Shown one piece after another: positions 28,702 through 38,490 of a stretch of DNA of 64,000 bases. The stretch is taken from NCBI RefSeq assembly GCF_002135435.1, contig NZ_NEGK01000001.1:62001-126000 (forward strand), given 5' to 3'. The DNA is from Acinetobacter sp. ANC 3813. GTDB taxonomy: Bacteria; Pseudomonadota; Gammaproteobacteria; Pseudomonadales; Moraxellaceae. How positions within the stretch are numbered: the first letter of the stretch is position 1; each line of letters begins with the position of its first letter. Position numbers and translations under genes: made by a program. The notes below the pieces were generated by a model. The model was not told where the DNA came from. It saw only the letters and a list, made by a program, of their open reading frames with translations, and did no database searches.

Positions 28702-29730
28702 ATGAAATTATTCACACTGTCATCTCTTTCAATGCTTGCCTTTAGCGCATCATCCTACAGTTTGGCAGCAGATGAAGACTGCGCCATTAATAGAACAAAA
28801 TGGTCTGCAGGTTTCAATAAAGTCTACCAGCTGGATGAATTTTATGTGTATTACTCTGATCTGCCCAATAATCCCAATACACCAGTAGATACGAGAGATA
28901 TCAACAAAAATAAAGTGCCTGATGTGATTGAAAATATTGCCATACAAGCACAAGCATCACGCGATGCATTCAGCCTTGCAGGATTACGCCACCCTTTAAA
29001 AAGCCCGCGCTATCAGCATGTGAAAGCCATAGCCATATATGTGCAAAAGCTGTCTGGCAATGGTATTGCTTATGAAGTCGCTGCTAAACACAGTGCAATT
29101 CCAGCCATTAAAAACATGCCCTGCTCTCTGCCCATGAGCATATCCAATAGCATTCCTGATTTTCCAGGCGCTTACTGGACCACGGTGACACATGAGCTTT
29201 TTCATTTATACCAATACGGTTACAGCCAATTTAAAAATAAATGGTATTTGGAAAGTATGGCCAATTGGGCGGAACGCGCCTTGCGAGTCGATATAAATAC
29301 TCAAACCCAAAGACTGGAAGCATTGCCGCAAAATACAAAACAGCTGCAAAAGCAGATATTTGACAAAGACTATAACCCAATGTGGCGCAGGCTGTTTTAT
29401 ATTGATCAAAGTGATGTCTTAAAACTGCCTGTACAATTAACCTCAAGAAAATACATCAATGGCGAAGCTGTATTTAAAGATCAAGTTTGGTATGGAACGG
29501 GTTTCGCGCTTAAATTTTTGCAGGATTTGGAAAGGTCCTCAAATGCCATTAGCAAACAGCTGAAATGGCCTGCTTATGAATGGAAAGAACCTAATCAAAA
29601 GCTGAATGAATGGAATTGCACCATTTTCCAGATTTATCAAAAAAACTTGCAAGCCATGCCTGTTGATCTGAAAGAAACCGCCGCAATGAGAAAAATCAGC
29701 AAGCGTGAACTCAAACCTTTATGCCAATAA
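28702..29730 (+). CDS. Exported putative zinc metallopeptidase, function unknown
   Basis: 342 residues with a signal peptide (MKLFTLSSLSMLAFSASSYSLA). The mature protein contains an HExxH motif in TVTHELFHLYQYGYS (about residue 173) and a downstream Glu in WYLESMANWAERAL about 20 residues later, the spacing of gluzincin-type enzymes. An earlier Asp-rich stretch (DTRDINKNKVPDVIEN) looks like a calcium-binding loop. This arrangement resembles the MXAN_6640-type putative metalloproteases. Cysteines in the N-terminal part and near the C-terminus may form disulfides. Substrate unknown. It shares a bidirectional terminator with the convergent M48 gene. Confidence 0.75.
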   Translation: MKLFTLSSLSMLAFSASSYSLAADEDCAINRTKWSAGFNKVYQLDEFYVYYSDLPNNPNTPVDTRDINKNKVPDVIENIAIQAQASRDAFSLAGLRHPLKSPRYQHVKAIAIYVQKLSGNGIAYEVAAKHSAIPAIKNMPCSLPMSISNSIPDFPGAYWTTVTHELFHLYQYGYSQFKNKWYLESMANWAERALRVDINTQTQRLEALPQNTKQLQKQIFDKDYNPMWRRLFYIDQSDVLKLPVQLTSRKYINGEAVFKDQVWYGTGFALKFLQDLERSSNAISKQLKWPAYEWKEPNQKLNEWNCTIFQIYQKNLQAMPVDLKETAAMRKISKRELKPLCQ

Positions 29731-29745
29731 TTGTATTTTAGTCAA

Positions 29746-29774
29746 AAAAAAGCAGGGCCTATGCCCTGCTTTTC
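29746..29774. terminator. Bidirectional terminator
   Basis: AGCAGGGC CTAT GCCCTGCT with an A-run left and T-run right, between two convergent genes. Confidence 0.9.
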
Positions 29775-29787
29775 TCCACTGCAACCA

Positions 29788-30561
29788 TTATTTGCGCTGA
29801 TTATAAATCTGCTGCGCGGCAGGCAAGTTTTTACGCATTGCTTCAATACGCTGCGTATTTGAAGGATGCGTTGATAAGAATGACGTGCCGCCTGAACCTT
29901 CAAGCTTATTCATTTTTTCCCAAAGTGTGATTGCTGCCTGAGGATTGTAGCCGCCGCGCGCCATCAGCATCAAACCGCCTTGGTCAGCGCGGCTTTCTAA
30001 GCTCCGTGAATACGGCAAGCCGATCCCAATTTGACTGCCAAGCTGAGCCGCTGCAGTACCAGTCTGCCCAACACCTGCTGCGCTTAGGCCAATGCCTAAG
30101 GCAAGATCAGTCAACGCTTGCGCGCCTACTTTATTCTTAGCGTGCTCTTCTAAAGCATGCACCATTTCATGCCCCATCACTGCTGCAATTTCCGCATCAG
30201 TCAAATTCAGCTTATTGACAATACCTGTATAAAATACAACCTTGCCGCCTGGCGCTACATAAGCATTCACCTGATCAGACTTCAACACTGCCAGCTGCCA
30301 ATTAAACTTCGCGCCTGTTTGGTTCATTTGGTCTGCATATGGCTTCAGTTTGATAAATACAGTGTTGATACGCTTATATGTCGCCGAAGATGTATCTAAT
30401 GTGTTGTTACTGCGTGCCTCTGTTACTGTTTTATTAAAACCTTGAGTTGCTGATGCATTTAAAGTTGCAGTATCTGCACCAGCCATATCAGCAATGGTGG
30501 TACAGCCAGAAAGAGTCACAGCACCTGCTGCGCACAAACTCATCAATATATTTTTATTCAT
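29788..30561 (-). CDS. M48-family metallopeptidase lipoprotein
   Basis: 257 residues from the ATG at 30561 (GGAG at 9 bases). A lipoprotein signal peptide with lipobox LSGC places it in the envelope. The M48 catalytic domain shows HEMVH in VMGHEMVHALEEH and the third ligand in SLESRADQGGLMLMARGGY. This is the LoiP/YggG or BepA-without-TPR type of periplasmic quality-control protease; no TPR domain follows, so LoiP-like is the better match. Isolated between a convergent exported metallopeptidase and a small membrane protein. Confidence 0.92.
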   Translation of the reverse strand: MNKNILMSLCAAGAVTLSGCTTIADMAGADTATLNASATQGFNKTVTEARSNNTLDTSSATYKRINTVFIKLKPYADQMNQTGAKFNWQLAVLKSDQVNAYVAPGGKVVFYTGIVNKLNLTDAEIAAVMGHEMVHALEEHAKNKVGAQALTDLALGIGLSAAGVGQTGTAAAQLGSQIGIGLPYSRSLESRADQGGLMLMARGGYNPQAAITLWEKMNKLEGSGGTSFLSTHPSNTQRIEAMRKNLPAAQQIYNQRK

Positions 30562-30675
30562 TATTCCAAACTCCAAACCCAAAATTAGCTAACTCGAATG
30601 GAGCAATTATATTCTTAAAATTTAGGAGGTTGAATGAAGTTAAAGCATATTATCATAGGATTTATGTAAAATAAT

Positions 30676-30984
30676 TTAACCTATAAACTGAATATACAGC
30701 CAGTAAATCAAACAGCCCGCATTTAAAAACAGATAAACCTTGCATAAAGGTTCAACTTTCGCCTCAACCGCCTCGCTTTTCCGCTTAAAAAATAAAAAAG
30801 CATTTTGAATAAGGATGAGCGGCACCAAAATACAGGCAATAATGACCGAAAGCCCAATCAATGCGTTATAGATAATTTCTGGATTCTGTGTTTGCGCACG
30901 GATAATCATCATGGCAATGGTCGGCGCACCGCCCATTGCAAATAGAAGTGAATAAAAGATTGTTCCAGAAATATATTTCTGCAT
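30676..30984 (-). CDS. Small three-TM membrane protein, function unknown
   Basis: 102 residues with three hydrophobic segments (about 7-28, 40-66, 85-100) and a short charged loop between the last two (FFKRKSEAVEAKVEP). No conserved motif that I recognise. It may belong with the downstream M48 gene on the same strand, separated by about 115 bases. Confidence 0.65.
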   Translation of the reverse strand: MQKYISGTIFYSLLFAMGGAPTIAMMIIRAQTQNPEIIYNALIGLSVIIACILVPLILIQNAFLFFKRKSEAVEAKVEPLCKVYLFLNAGCLIYWLYIQFIG

Positions 30985-31087
30985 CCTGCAGCACCTTGTT
31001 TAATCTAAACTGCATTTTAGCAATTCCCCTGCGGCTGTACAGCCAGCCTCACTGCAACTTTAGTCTTGAACATGATTAAATCCGCAT

Positions 31088-31116
31088 AAAAAAAGCCCCG
31101 CATTTAGCGGAGCTTT
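31088..31116 (-). terminator. Terminator of purA
   Basis: AAAAGCCCCGC / GCGGAGCTTTT hairpin; the one mismatch is G-U on the minus strand and a U-run follows. Confidence 0.85.
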
Positions 31117-31136
31117 TCAGTCATATTTCTGAGCGA

Positions 31137-32471
<1,335 letters not shown>

Positions 32472-32540
32472 TCATGCTGTTAAAATTGAAAGCATCGCCA
32501 AATGACATGAACATTTGGCTTTGCCATTAAACTGATTCGA

Positions 32541-33707
32541 TTAAACCGCTTCGACTTTCCACTCGCCTGCTGCATTCACCAGCTGGTGCGTCGCATTCGG
32601 CACAGAGTTTAAATCATCATTGCCTAATAACTGAATTACACTTAAGCCTTGTGCACGGACATCTGCAATTGCATCCAGCAATGCTTTGTCTGTGCCTTTA
32701 GGCGCAACAACTTTTTGAATTTGTGTGAACTGACCTGCACACAGCGCATATAAGTCACACGAGAAACCTGTCGCTGGACGCGCACGTCCAAAGTGTTCGC
32801 CAATCCCGTCATAACGTCCGCCTTGAGCCAGCGGAGCCGCACGGTTTGGTGCATATACGGCATACATCAGACCTGTGTGATAATGGTATGAACGCAATTC
32901 TACGACATCAATACCAATCAGCAGGTCTGGCCAGCGCGCTTGAATTTCTGACTGAGTTTGCTTCACAGCATTAAATGCCTGCTTGAACTCAGCATCTGCA
33001 AAAATTTCAGCGCTTAAGTTGGCTTGCAGCGCATCTAAATCACTTGAATATCGGCCAAGATTATAAAAATCTGAGCCAAATTTTAATTCTTGTGTAAATT
33101 CAGCCAGTTCAGGCAAGGCTTTACGCTGATACAGATCGGAAAGCTGACGTTCTACTGCTTTAGATAAGCCTGCATGTTTCACCAGACTGCGGAACAGTCC
33201 TACATGGCCTAAATCTAAATGGATGCCCTCAGACAAACCTGCAGTTTGAATTAAGCTCAGCATAACATCGACCATTTCTACGTCGGCATCAATACTGTCT
33301 GAACCAAATAATTCTGCGCCTAGCTGCAATGGAGCGCGTGTAGTGTTAAAACCCTGTGGCTTGGTGTGCAAAACAGTGCCAGCATAGCAATAACGCGCTA
33401 CGCCTTCGACTGGATGTACATGCGCATCGATACGGGCCACTTGCGGTGTCATATCGGCACGCACACCAAGCAAACGCCCAGAAAGCTGGTCGATCACTTT
33501 AAAAGTGGCTAAGTCTAAATCTTGATTCGATTCTGAGAGAGAAGAAAGAGATTCGATGTATTCGATAAATGGCGTGTACACCAGCTGATAACCTCGAGAT
33601 GCGAGGAAATCTAATGCTTTACGGCGCAAAGCTTCAATTACTTGCGCCTGTTCTGGTAATACATCAGCTACACCATCAGGTAATAACCATGTCTCTGAAA
33701 TGGGCAT
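32541..33707 (-). CDS. hisZ: ATP phosphoribosyltransferase regulatory subunit HisZ
   Basis: 388 residues. Class II aminoacyl-tRNA synthetase-like protein that pairs with short-form HisG for the first step of histidine synthesis. It resembles the HisRS catalytic core (motif 2 region ARYCYAGTVLHT, VRADMTPQVARID) but has no anticodon-binding domain and lacks the histidine-binding signature of true HisRS, ending instead with GIGEHFGRARPATGFSCDL and a short tail. Implies a short-form HisG elsewhere. A minus-strand terminator lies just upstream of its start. Confidence 0.94.
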   Translation of the reverse strand: MPISETWLLPDGVADVLPEQAQVIEALRRKALDFLASRGYQLVYTPFIEYIESLSSLSESNQDLDLATFKVIDQLSGRLLGVRADMTPQVARIDAHVHPVEGVARYCYAGTVLHTKPQGFNTTRAPLQLGAELFGSDSIDADVEMVDVMLSLIQTAGLSEGIHLDLGHVGLFRSLVKHAGLSKAVERQLSDLYQRKALPELAEFTQELKFGSDFYNLGRYSSDLDALQANLSAEIFADAEFKQAFNAVKQTQSEIQARWPDLLIGIDVVELRSYHYHTGLMYAVYAPNRAAPLAQGGRYDGIGEHFGRARPATGFSCDLYALCAGQFTQIQKVVAPKGTDKALLDAIADVRAQGLSVIQLLGNDDLNSVPNATHQLVNAAGEWKVEAV

Positions 33708-34123
33708 GTTGTAAACCTAAATACTTGTCAGCGCGGAAGTAATCCGCATAAAAAAATCGGGAACACACCCGATTTCTCATAGTGTATCACGTTCAATTTA
33801 GCCATGCATCAGCCAATTTACGAATTTTTGCTTATTGCCTTAAAACAATATGTTCAGCAATGTGCTACAAATGCGGCTGCGGCATCAATAGCATGCAAAG
33901 CTTTCGGGCATAAATTAAACACAGGCATCATACTGCAGAATACAGCGACAAATCATTGAATAAAATCATTTAAAATAATATTTTATTAATTAATTCCAAT
34001 AAATGAGCATCTTGTACAAACCACAGATTCACATATACTTCTGTTCAATTTAGCATCAACAATAAGTAAAAACCAAAATTGAAAAGATGCTGTATCTGAA
34101 GGTTTTATTCTAGGGGAAACTAA
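33708..34123. other. Intergenic region between hisZ and a divergent gene
   Basis: Contains the minus-strand terminator at 33750-33775 and, upstream of it on that strand, only a 24-codon open frame (MPVFNLCPKALHAIDAAAAF at its start) without a clear ribosome binding site. The right part is AT-rich promoter-like DNA for the gene at 34124. Confidence 0.5.
33750..33775 (-). terminator. Minus-strand terminator or attenuator upstream of hisZ
   Basis: AAAAATCGGG AACACA CCCGATTT; on the minus strand the stem is followed by a U-run, only 43 bases before the hisZ ATG. No gene on that strand precedes it, so it either ends a small RNA or acts as a leader attenuator. Confidence 0.6.
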
Positions 34124-34639
34124 ATGGAATTGCACAGCAACCTGTATTACCGGCATGCGAATGCTCAAGTCATGTCAAAATTAGACCAATTATTTCAGGA
34201 ACACCGCGGTGATGCAGATAAATTCATTGCTTTGGCCTGCGGCATCAACCCAGAAAATGGCGCTGAATTAGCCAGAGACATTTTAGATACTGTCGACAAT
34301 ATTGAATTTGATTTAGGCCCGGAACTGCTTTATCCCATTGAAGGCTTTTCAATTGCACATTTTGTACACGGCTCATCTGGCGATGAATTTATAGAAGCAA
34401 TTTTATTTTTTCTTAAGGCGCTAGTGCCAGATATTCATGTTCAGGCCTGGGGCTGCGGTGATGATGACCCTTGGGAATTTTGGTTCAAATTTGAAGGCGA
34501 TGAACTTATCAGGGAAGATGATGAACCATTCAATGACCCTGAAGAAGATGAAGAAATCAAAGCGAACATCTACAGCTGGTGGCATGCAGGTTTGCCTGAA
34601 AAAATTAAAGAAGGCTTTTTAAACGAAGAAACTGAATAA
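34124..34639 (+). CDS. Acidic cytoplasmic protein, function unknown
   Basis: 171 residues, start preceded by AGGGGAA at 7 bases. No signal peptide or membrane segment. Notably acidic, especially toward the C-terminus (DDEPFNDPEEDEEIKAN), with several Trp residues (WGCGDDDPWEFWFKF, IYSWWHAGLPEKIKEGF). I do not recognise a family. Alone between two oppositely oriented neighbours. Confidence 0.75.
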   Translation: MELHSNLYYRHANAQVMSKLDQLFQEHRGDADKFIALACGINPENGAELARDILDTVDNIEFDLGPELLYPIEGFSIAHFVHGSSGDEFIEAILFFLKALVPDIHVQAWGCGDDDPWEFWFKFEGDELIREDDEPFNDPEEDEEIKANIYSWWHAGLPEKIKEGFLNEETE

Positions 34640-34704
34640 CATACTGGTCAGAAGTGCAGGACCTGCGCTTCTGACCCAATAATTTTGTTAATAACAATGC
34701 TCTG

Positions 34705-35160
34705 TTACAAGATCGGCAGTTCTGTAGTTTGCTTTATTTTTTGCAGCGGAATTTCAGTTTTCACATTTTGAATGCTGCTAATCTTATTTAAGCGATGAAT
34801 TTGAAATTGCCGATAAGCATCTAAATCTGCCACCATAATGCGCAGGAAAAAATCACAATCACCAGCCATGAGCTGACACTCTACGACTTCATCCAATTGC
34901 TGAATGGCATCTACAAAGGCATTCACGGTTTTTTCATCCTGCCCTTTCAGCCAGATTCGCGCAAAGACTGTTAAACCCAAATTCACTTTATGGGGATTCA
35001 ATAGCGCGACATACTTTTCAATAATGCCGTCATCTTCCAGCTGCTTAACACGGCGTAAACACGGTGATGGAGACAGACCGACCATTTGCGCCAACTCAAC
35101 ATTCTGCAGCTTTCCATTGCGCTGAATCTCACCAAGTATCTTCTTATCTATCTGATCCAT
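34705..35160 (-). CDS. Lrp/AsnC-family transcriptional regulator
   Basis: 151 residues in the standard Lrp layout: N-terminal HTH (DKKILGEIQRNGKLQNVELAQ, then LSPSPCLRRVKQLEDDGII) and a C-terminal RAM/ACT-like ligand domain (VVECQLMAGDCDFFLRIMVADLDAYRQF). It is divergent from the second azlCD pair across about 115 bases, so it probably senses an amino acid and controls that exporter, as in other Lrp-exporter pairs. Possibly autoregulated. Confidence 0.93.
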   Translation of the reverse strand: MDQIDKKILGEIQRNGKLQNVELAQMVGLSPSPCLRRVKQLEDDGIIEKYVALLNPHKVNLGLTVFARIWLKGQDEKTVNAFVDAIQQLDEVVECQLMAGDCDFFLRIMVADLDAYRQFQIHRLNKISSIQNVKTEIPLQKIKQTTELPIL

Positions 35161-35274
35161 TTATTATTGCAGCATCCTATTTCAACTTTATCTTAATTTA
35201 TAAAATATAATGCCAAAAATACAAGCATATCAGGCAAATTAAATGCCCAATGCCAAATACCTTGCTCTAAAATA

Positions 35275-36054
35275 ATGCCTTCACTATTTTTCGGATTGGC
35301 AAAGCTCATGTTAAGTTTTCGGACAGCTGCTGCGGATATTCAAACCACAGATAAATATGCAGAATTTAAACGCGGTCTGAAAACTTCAATCCCCTTGCTG
35401 CTGGGCATTATTCCTTTTGCTTTAGTACTTGGCGCTCAAGCCGCGCAAAAAGGATTTTCTACTTTAGAAGTGCCCCTGCTGACAGGATTAAACTTTGCTG
35501 GCGGTTCTGAATTTGCCATTTTAGAAGTGTGGACCAATCCGCCCAATATCATCATGCTGGTTTTTATTACCTTTTTGGTCAATAGCCGGCATTTACTGAT
35601 GGGCGCCAGTTTAGCGCCATATTTACGCCATTTGCCCAATCGGACTGCGTACAGCGCCTTGTTCTTTATGTGTGATGAAAGCTGGGCGCTGAGTCTGGCG
35701 GATGCGCAAAAAAAGCAGCATCTTGTAGGCATGCTGCGCGCTTTCAGCATGATGTACTATGCAGGACTATGCTTTGCGCTGTATTTCATGTGGGTGGGGT
35801 TTACTTATTTAGGCGCTGCCATAGGCCCTGTGCTAGGTGATGTTCAGCGCTTCGGGTTTGATATGGCCTTTCCCGCAGTATTTTTAGTCCTGCTGCGCAG
35901 CATGTGGAAAGGAATTCGCGCCGCGCGCCCTTGGCTGGTCAGCTTAGTCACTGCCGCTTTGGCTTATTTGTATCTTCCATCTGGCTGGTATGTGCCCATA
36001 GGTGCAGTCAGCGGCATTGTTTCTGCTTTTTTCCTCATCGGAGATGAGGCATGA
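35275..36054 (+). CDS. azlC: AzlC-family amino acid exporter subunit (pair 2)
   Basis: 259 residues, AzlC family. Landmarks: LKTSIPLLLGIIPFALVLGAQA, LLTGLNFAGGSEFAILEVW, the NSRHLLMGASLAPYL motif, and MCDESWALS. It is longer and clearly different from the AzlC at 4.5 kb (GGSEFA in place of GASQFL), so not a recent duplicate. ATG at 35308 is an alternative start, removing 11 residues. Stop overlaps the azlD start by four bases, and an Lrp-type regulator is divergent. Confidence 0.9.
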   Translation: MPSLFFGLAKLMLSFRTAAADIQTTDKYAEFKRGLKTSIPLLLGIIPFALVLGAQAAQKGFSTLEVPLLTGLNFAGGSEFAILEVWTNPPNIIMLVFITFLVNSRHLLMGASLAPYLRHLPNRTAYSALFFMCDESWALSLADAQKKQHLVGMLRAFSMMYYAGLCFALYFMWVGFTYLGAAIGPVLGDVQRFGFDMAFPAVFLVLLRSMWKGIRAARPWLVSLVTAALAYLYLPSGWYVPIGAVSGIVSAFFLIGDEA

Positions 36055-36350
36055 TTCATACACCGACACTTATTGCCATTTTATTTATTGCAGCCACCAC
36101 TTACTTAACCCGCATCCTCGGCTACGTACTGCTGAAAAATAAAACGCTCAACAATAAACAGCGGCAGATTTTAGAAGTTGTCCCCGGCTGCGTGCTCATT
36201 TCTGTAATTGCACCGTATTTTGTTAAAGATAATCCAGCAGATCTGATTGCTATTGTGATTACCCTGCTGGCAGCTTCACGTTTTTCGCTGCTGCCTACCG
36301 TTGCAATCAGCATGGCCTCAGCCGCCTGTTTAAGGCTCGTTCTGGTGTAA
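36051..36350 (+). CDS. azlD: AzlD-family exporter subunit (pair 2)
   Basis: 99-residue membrane protein with about four hydrophobic stretches and the early TYLTRILGYVLL motif of AzlD (T-x-x-x-R). Translationally coupled to azlC through an ATGA overlap. Followed by a terminator. Exports the same substrate as its AzlC partner, probably a branched-chain or other hydrophobic amino acid. Confidence 0.88.
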   Translation: MIHTPTLIAILFIAATTYLTRILGYVLLKNKTLNNKQRQILEVVPGCVLISVIAPYFVKDNPADLIAIVITLLAASRFSLLPTVAISMASAACLRLVLV

Positions 36351-36412
36351 TTCCAAACTTATCCAAGGCGTTTAAATAGTAGCAATTAGGCGCTTTGCTT
36401 AAAAAAAACTAT

Positions 36413-36444
36413 AAAAAAGCCCTTTCATAAAAGGGCCTTTTTAT
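36413..36444. terminator. Terminator after azlD (pair 2)
   Basis: AAAAAAGCCCTTT CATA AAAGGGCCTTTTT hairpin between convergent genes, A-run and T-run on either side. Confidence 0.85.
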
Positions 36445-36485
36445 ACAATCTAAATATCACTGAAATGAAAAATCTGAAGATCCGC

Positions 36486-36809
36486 TTAATCTTGCTTAGG
36501 CGCCACAACCTTGGCGAGCAAATTTACCAGCTCAGCATTCTGCAGTTCGACCTGCTGCAGTTTATGTGAGGTCTGATCCATCGCCTCTTGCTGAACGTGC
36601 ATCTTTTTAGCCAAATCCTGCATAATTTCCAGCGTCTTTTTCAGATTGGCTTCCAGATGCACAATTTTTTCTTCCAAATGCAAATTGGCTTGAACTTCTG
36701 CGTTGTCATCCTGATTTTTGAATTGCAGCCAAATCAGAAAAATAACAGCCAGCGACAGTAAAAAAATAAATCCCCACAATAAGATCATCAGTTTTGCTCT
36801 TTTAATCAT
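36486..36809 (-). CDS. Single-TM coiled-coil protein, function unknown
   Basis: 107 residues. A short basic start (MIKRAKL) and one membrane segment (about 8-28) are followed by about 75 residues of heptad-like coiled coil (LHLEEKIVHLEANLKKTLEI...). The layout is that of small membrane-anchored scaffold proteins such as division or envelope accessory factors, but nothing identifies a partner. Ribosome binding site is close to the first ATG; ATG at residue 8 is possible. Confidence 0.65.
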   Translation of the reverse strand: MIKRAKLMILLWGFIFLLSLAVIFLIWLQFKNQDDNAEVQANLHLEEKIVHLEANLKKTLEIMQDLAKKMHVQQEAMDQTSHKLQQVELQNAELVNLLAKVVAPKQD

Positions 36810-36946
36810 TCCTTGTGTGCATCTTACCTATTTTAAAGAGACATTTTTGATAAAAAACAGCGATTTCACCGTTTTTACGATCAAAGATGCTTTTTAAGCG
36901 CTCAATAACCGCTTCATTGCAAAATCACCACTTAGAATAGGTATTT

Positions 36947-36970
36947 AAAAAGCGCCTTCAGGCGCTTTAA
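36947..36970 (-). terminator. Terminator of the GAPDH-family gene
   Basis: AAAGCGCC TTCA GGCGCTTT stem overlapping the end of the intergenic gap; U-rich tract on the minus strand. Confidence 0.8.
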
Positions 36971-36974
36971 ATTT

Positions 36975-37997
36975 TTAAGTAAAGGACTCACATAAATCTA
37001 ATAAACGGTTGGCATAGCCCCATTCATTGTCATACCAAGCATAGACTTTGGCTTGGCGCCCGACTGTCATGGTCTGGCTTAAATCCACAATTAAAGAATA
37101 AGGTGAATGATTAAAGTCACTGGATACCAACGGTTCATCGGTCACAGACATAATAGAGGCATAGTCATGCGCTGCAGACTTCACCAGCACTTCATTTACT
37201 TTGTGCGTTGTAATTGGAGATTGCGCAATAAAGGTCAGGTCAATGGCTGCCACATTAATGGTCGGTACACGTATAGAATAGCCATCAATCCGGTTTTCCA
37301 TTTTCGGCATGACTTGCTTTAATGCACCTAATGCAGATGATGTGGTTGGAATAATATTCTGACCAGAAGCTCTTGCTCGACGCAAGTCACGATGCGCGTG
37401 ATCTAAAACAGATTGATCTGCAGTCACCGCATGAATTTCTGTCATCAGTGCAGATTCTATGCCAAACGCATCATCAATAATTTTAACCAACGGCACTAAA
37501 GCCTGTGTCGTACAAGACACACTGGAAATAATTTGATCAGACGTTTTTACTTCATGATGATTGACGCCATACACAATGGCGGCATCCACACTATCAAATG
37601 GCGCAGCGCCAATAATCACACGCTTTGCCCCTGCATGAATATGCTGAGTTGCTGCTTCACGCGAGCGAAATAAACCTGTGCACTCAAGAACCACATCAAC
37701 ATTTAAAGCATGCCATGGCAGTAAAACTGGCTCTGCACTGCGCAAGACTTGCACCCGCAGCGCTGTTTCACCAGCCTGTATGCTTATATATTGCTTGCCG
37801 TTTTCCGCTTCAATATGCACTTCGCCATGAAACCGGCCATGCGTTGAATCGTACTTAAACAAATGCAGTAAAGTTTCAATGTCTGCAATATCGTTAATGG
37901 CAATAATTTCAAAATGAAATTGTTTTGGATTTTCAAACCATGCGCGAAGCACATTGCGCCCAATTCGGCCAAATCCATTGATTGCCACTTGCTGCAT
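36975..37997 (-). CDS. GAPDH-family dehydrogenase (GapA or erythrose-4-phosphate dehydrogenase type)
   Basis: 340 residues. NAD-binding INGFGRIGRNV at the N-terminus, catalytic Cys162 in SSVSCTTQALVPL, catalytic His in TEIHAVTADQSVLD, C-terminal WYDNEWGYANRLLDL. The C-terminal half (RRARASGQNIIP, PLVSSDFNHSPYSLIVD) is closer to E. coli Epd than to GapA, so it may oxidise erythrose-4-phosphate for pyridoxal phosphate synthesis, glyceraldehyde-3-phosphate, or both. The usual Asn after SCTT is Gln165, a mild deviation. No pgk or fba gene is adjacent, so context does not decide. Confidence 0.88.
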   Translation of the reverse strand: MQQVAINGFGRIGRNVLRAWFENPKQFHFEIIAINDIADIETLLHLFKYDSTHGRFHGEVHIEAENGKQYISIQAGETALRVQVLRSAEPVLLPWHALNVDVVLECTGLFRSREAATQHIHAGAKRVIIGAAPFDSVDAAIVYGVNHHEVKTSDQIISSVSCTTQALVPLVKIIDDAFGIESALMTEIHAVTADQSVLDHAHRDLRRARASGQNIIPTTSSALGALKQVMPKMENRIDGYSIRVPTINVAAIDLTFIAQSPITTHKVNEVLVKSAAHDYASIMSVTDEPLVSSDFNHSPYSLIVDLSQTMTVGRQAKVYAWYDNEWGYANRLLDLCESFT

Positions 37998-38490
37998 GAC
38001 TTATCCTTCATTTTGAAACAATTATAAAACACCTCTATGTTAATGGATTTCTCAGATCAACCGTTATCATTAATTTAAGTAAGGCTATTCAGAATTATTT
38101 TAGATTCGCCGCTTTTTCACCTGATCTTCAACACAGCTTCAATAAATTCAGCTTATATTCATTATTTTACACACCAATACAGCCCAGCTGATGCCTGAAA
38201 CAACTAGCCCTGCTGTTTACTCAAAATTATTCATAAAAAATAGATTGATATTCAATGTTGTGGACTTTTAGACTTTAATAAAACTTGCGCCTTACAACGA
38301 CAATTTGGATATTTTTAGAAATCCATAAAAAGTCACATACTTAACTTAAAATCATTGGTCGCAGTGGCTTTTTCCGTTATAATTTGTCGTTTTAAAATTT
38401 TAAGCCAGTATCTCAAGCCAGCTTTATCTATATGTAAGACTTGCTTGATATGCTATTCGCCAAATTCAAGATTTATGGAGTGACTTGGTT
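37998..38490. other. Intergenic region upstream of alaS
   Basis: About 490 bases between divergent genes. Contains the candidate alaS promoter at 38355-38383 and an AT-rich stretch. No ORF with a ribosome binding site and no recognisable structured RNA seen. Confidence 0.5.
38355..38383 (+). promoter_or_regulatory. Candidate sigma-70 promoter of alaS
   Basis: TTGGTC, 17 bases, TATAAT. Predicts a leader of about 100 bases. Confidence 0.55.
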
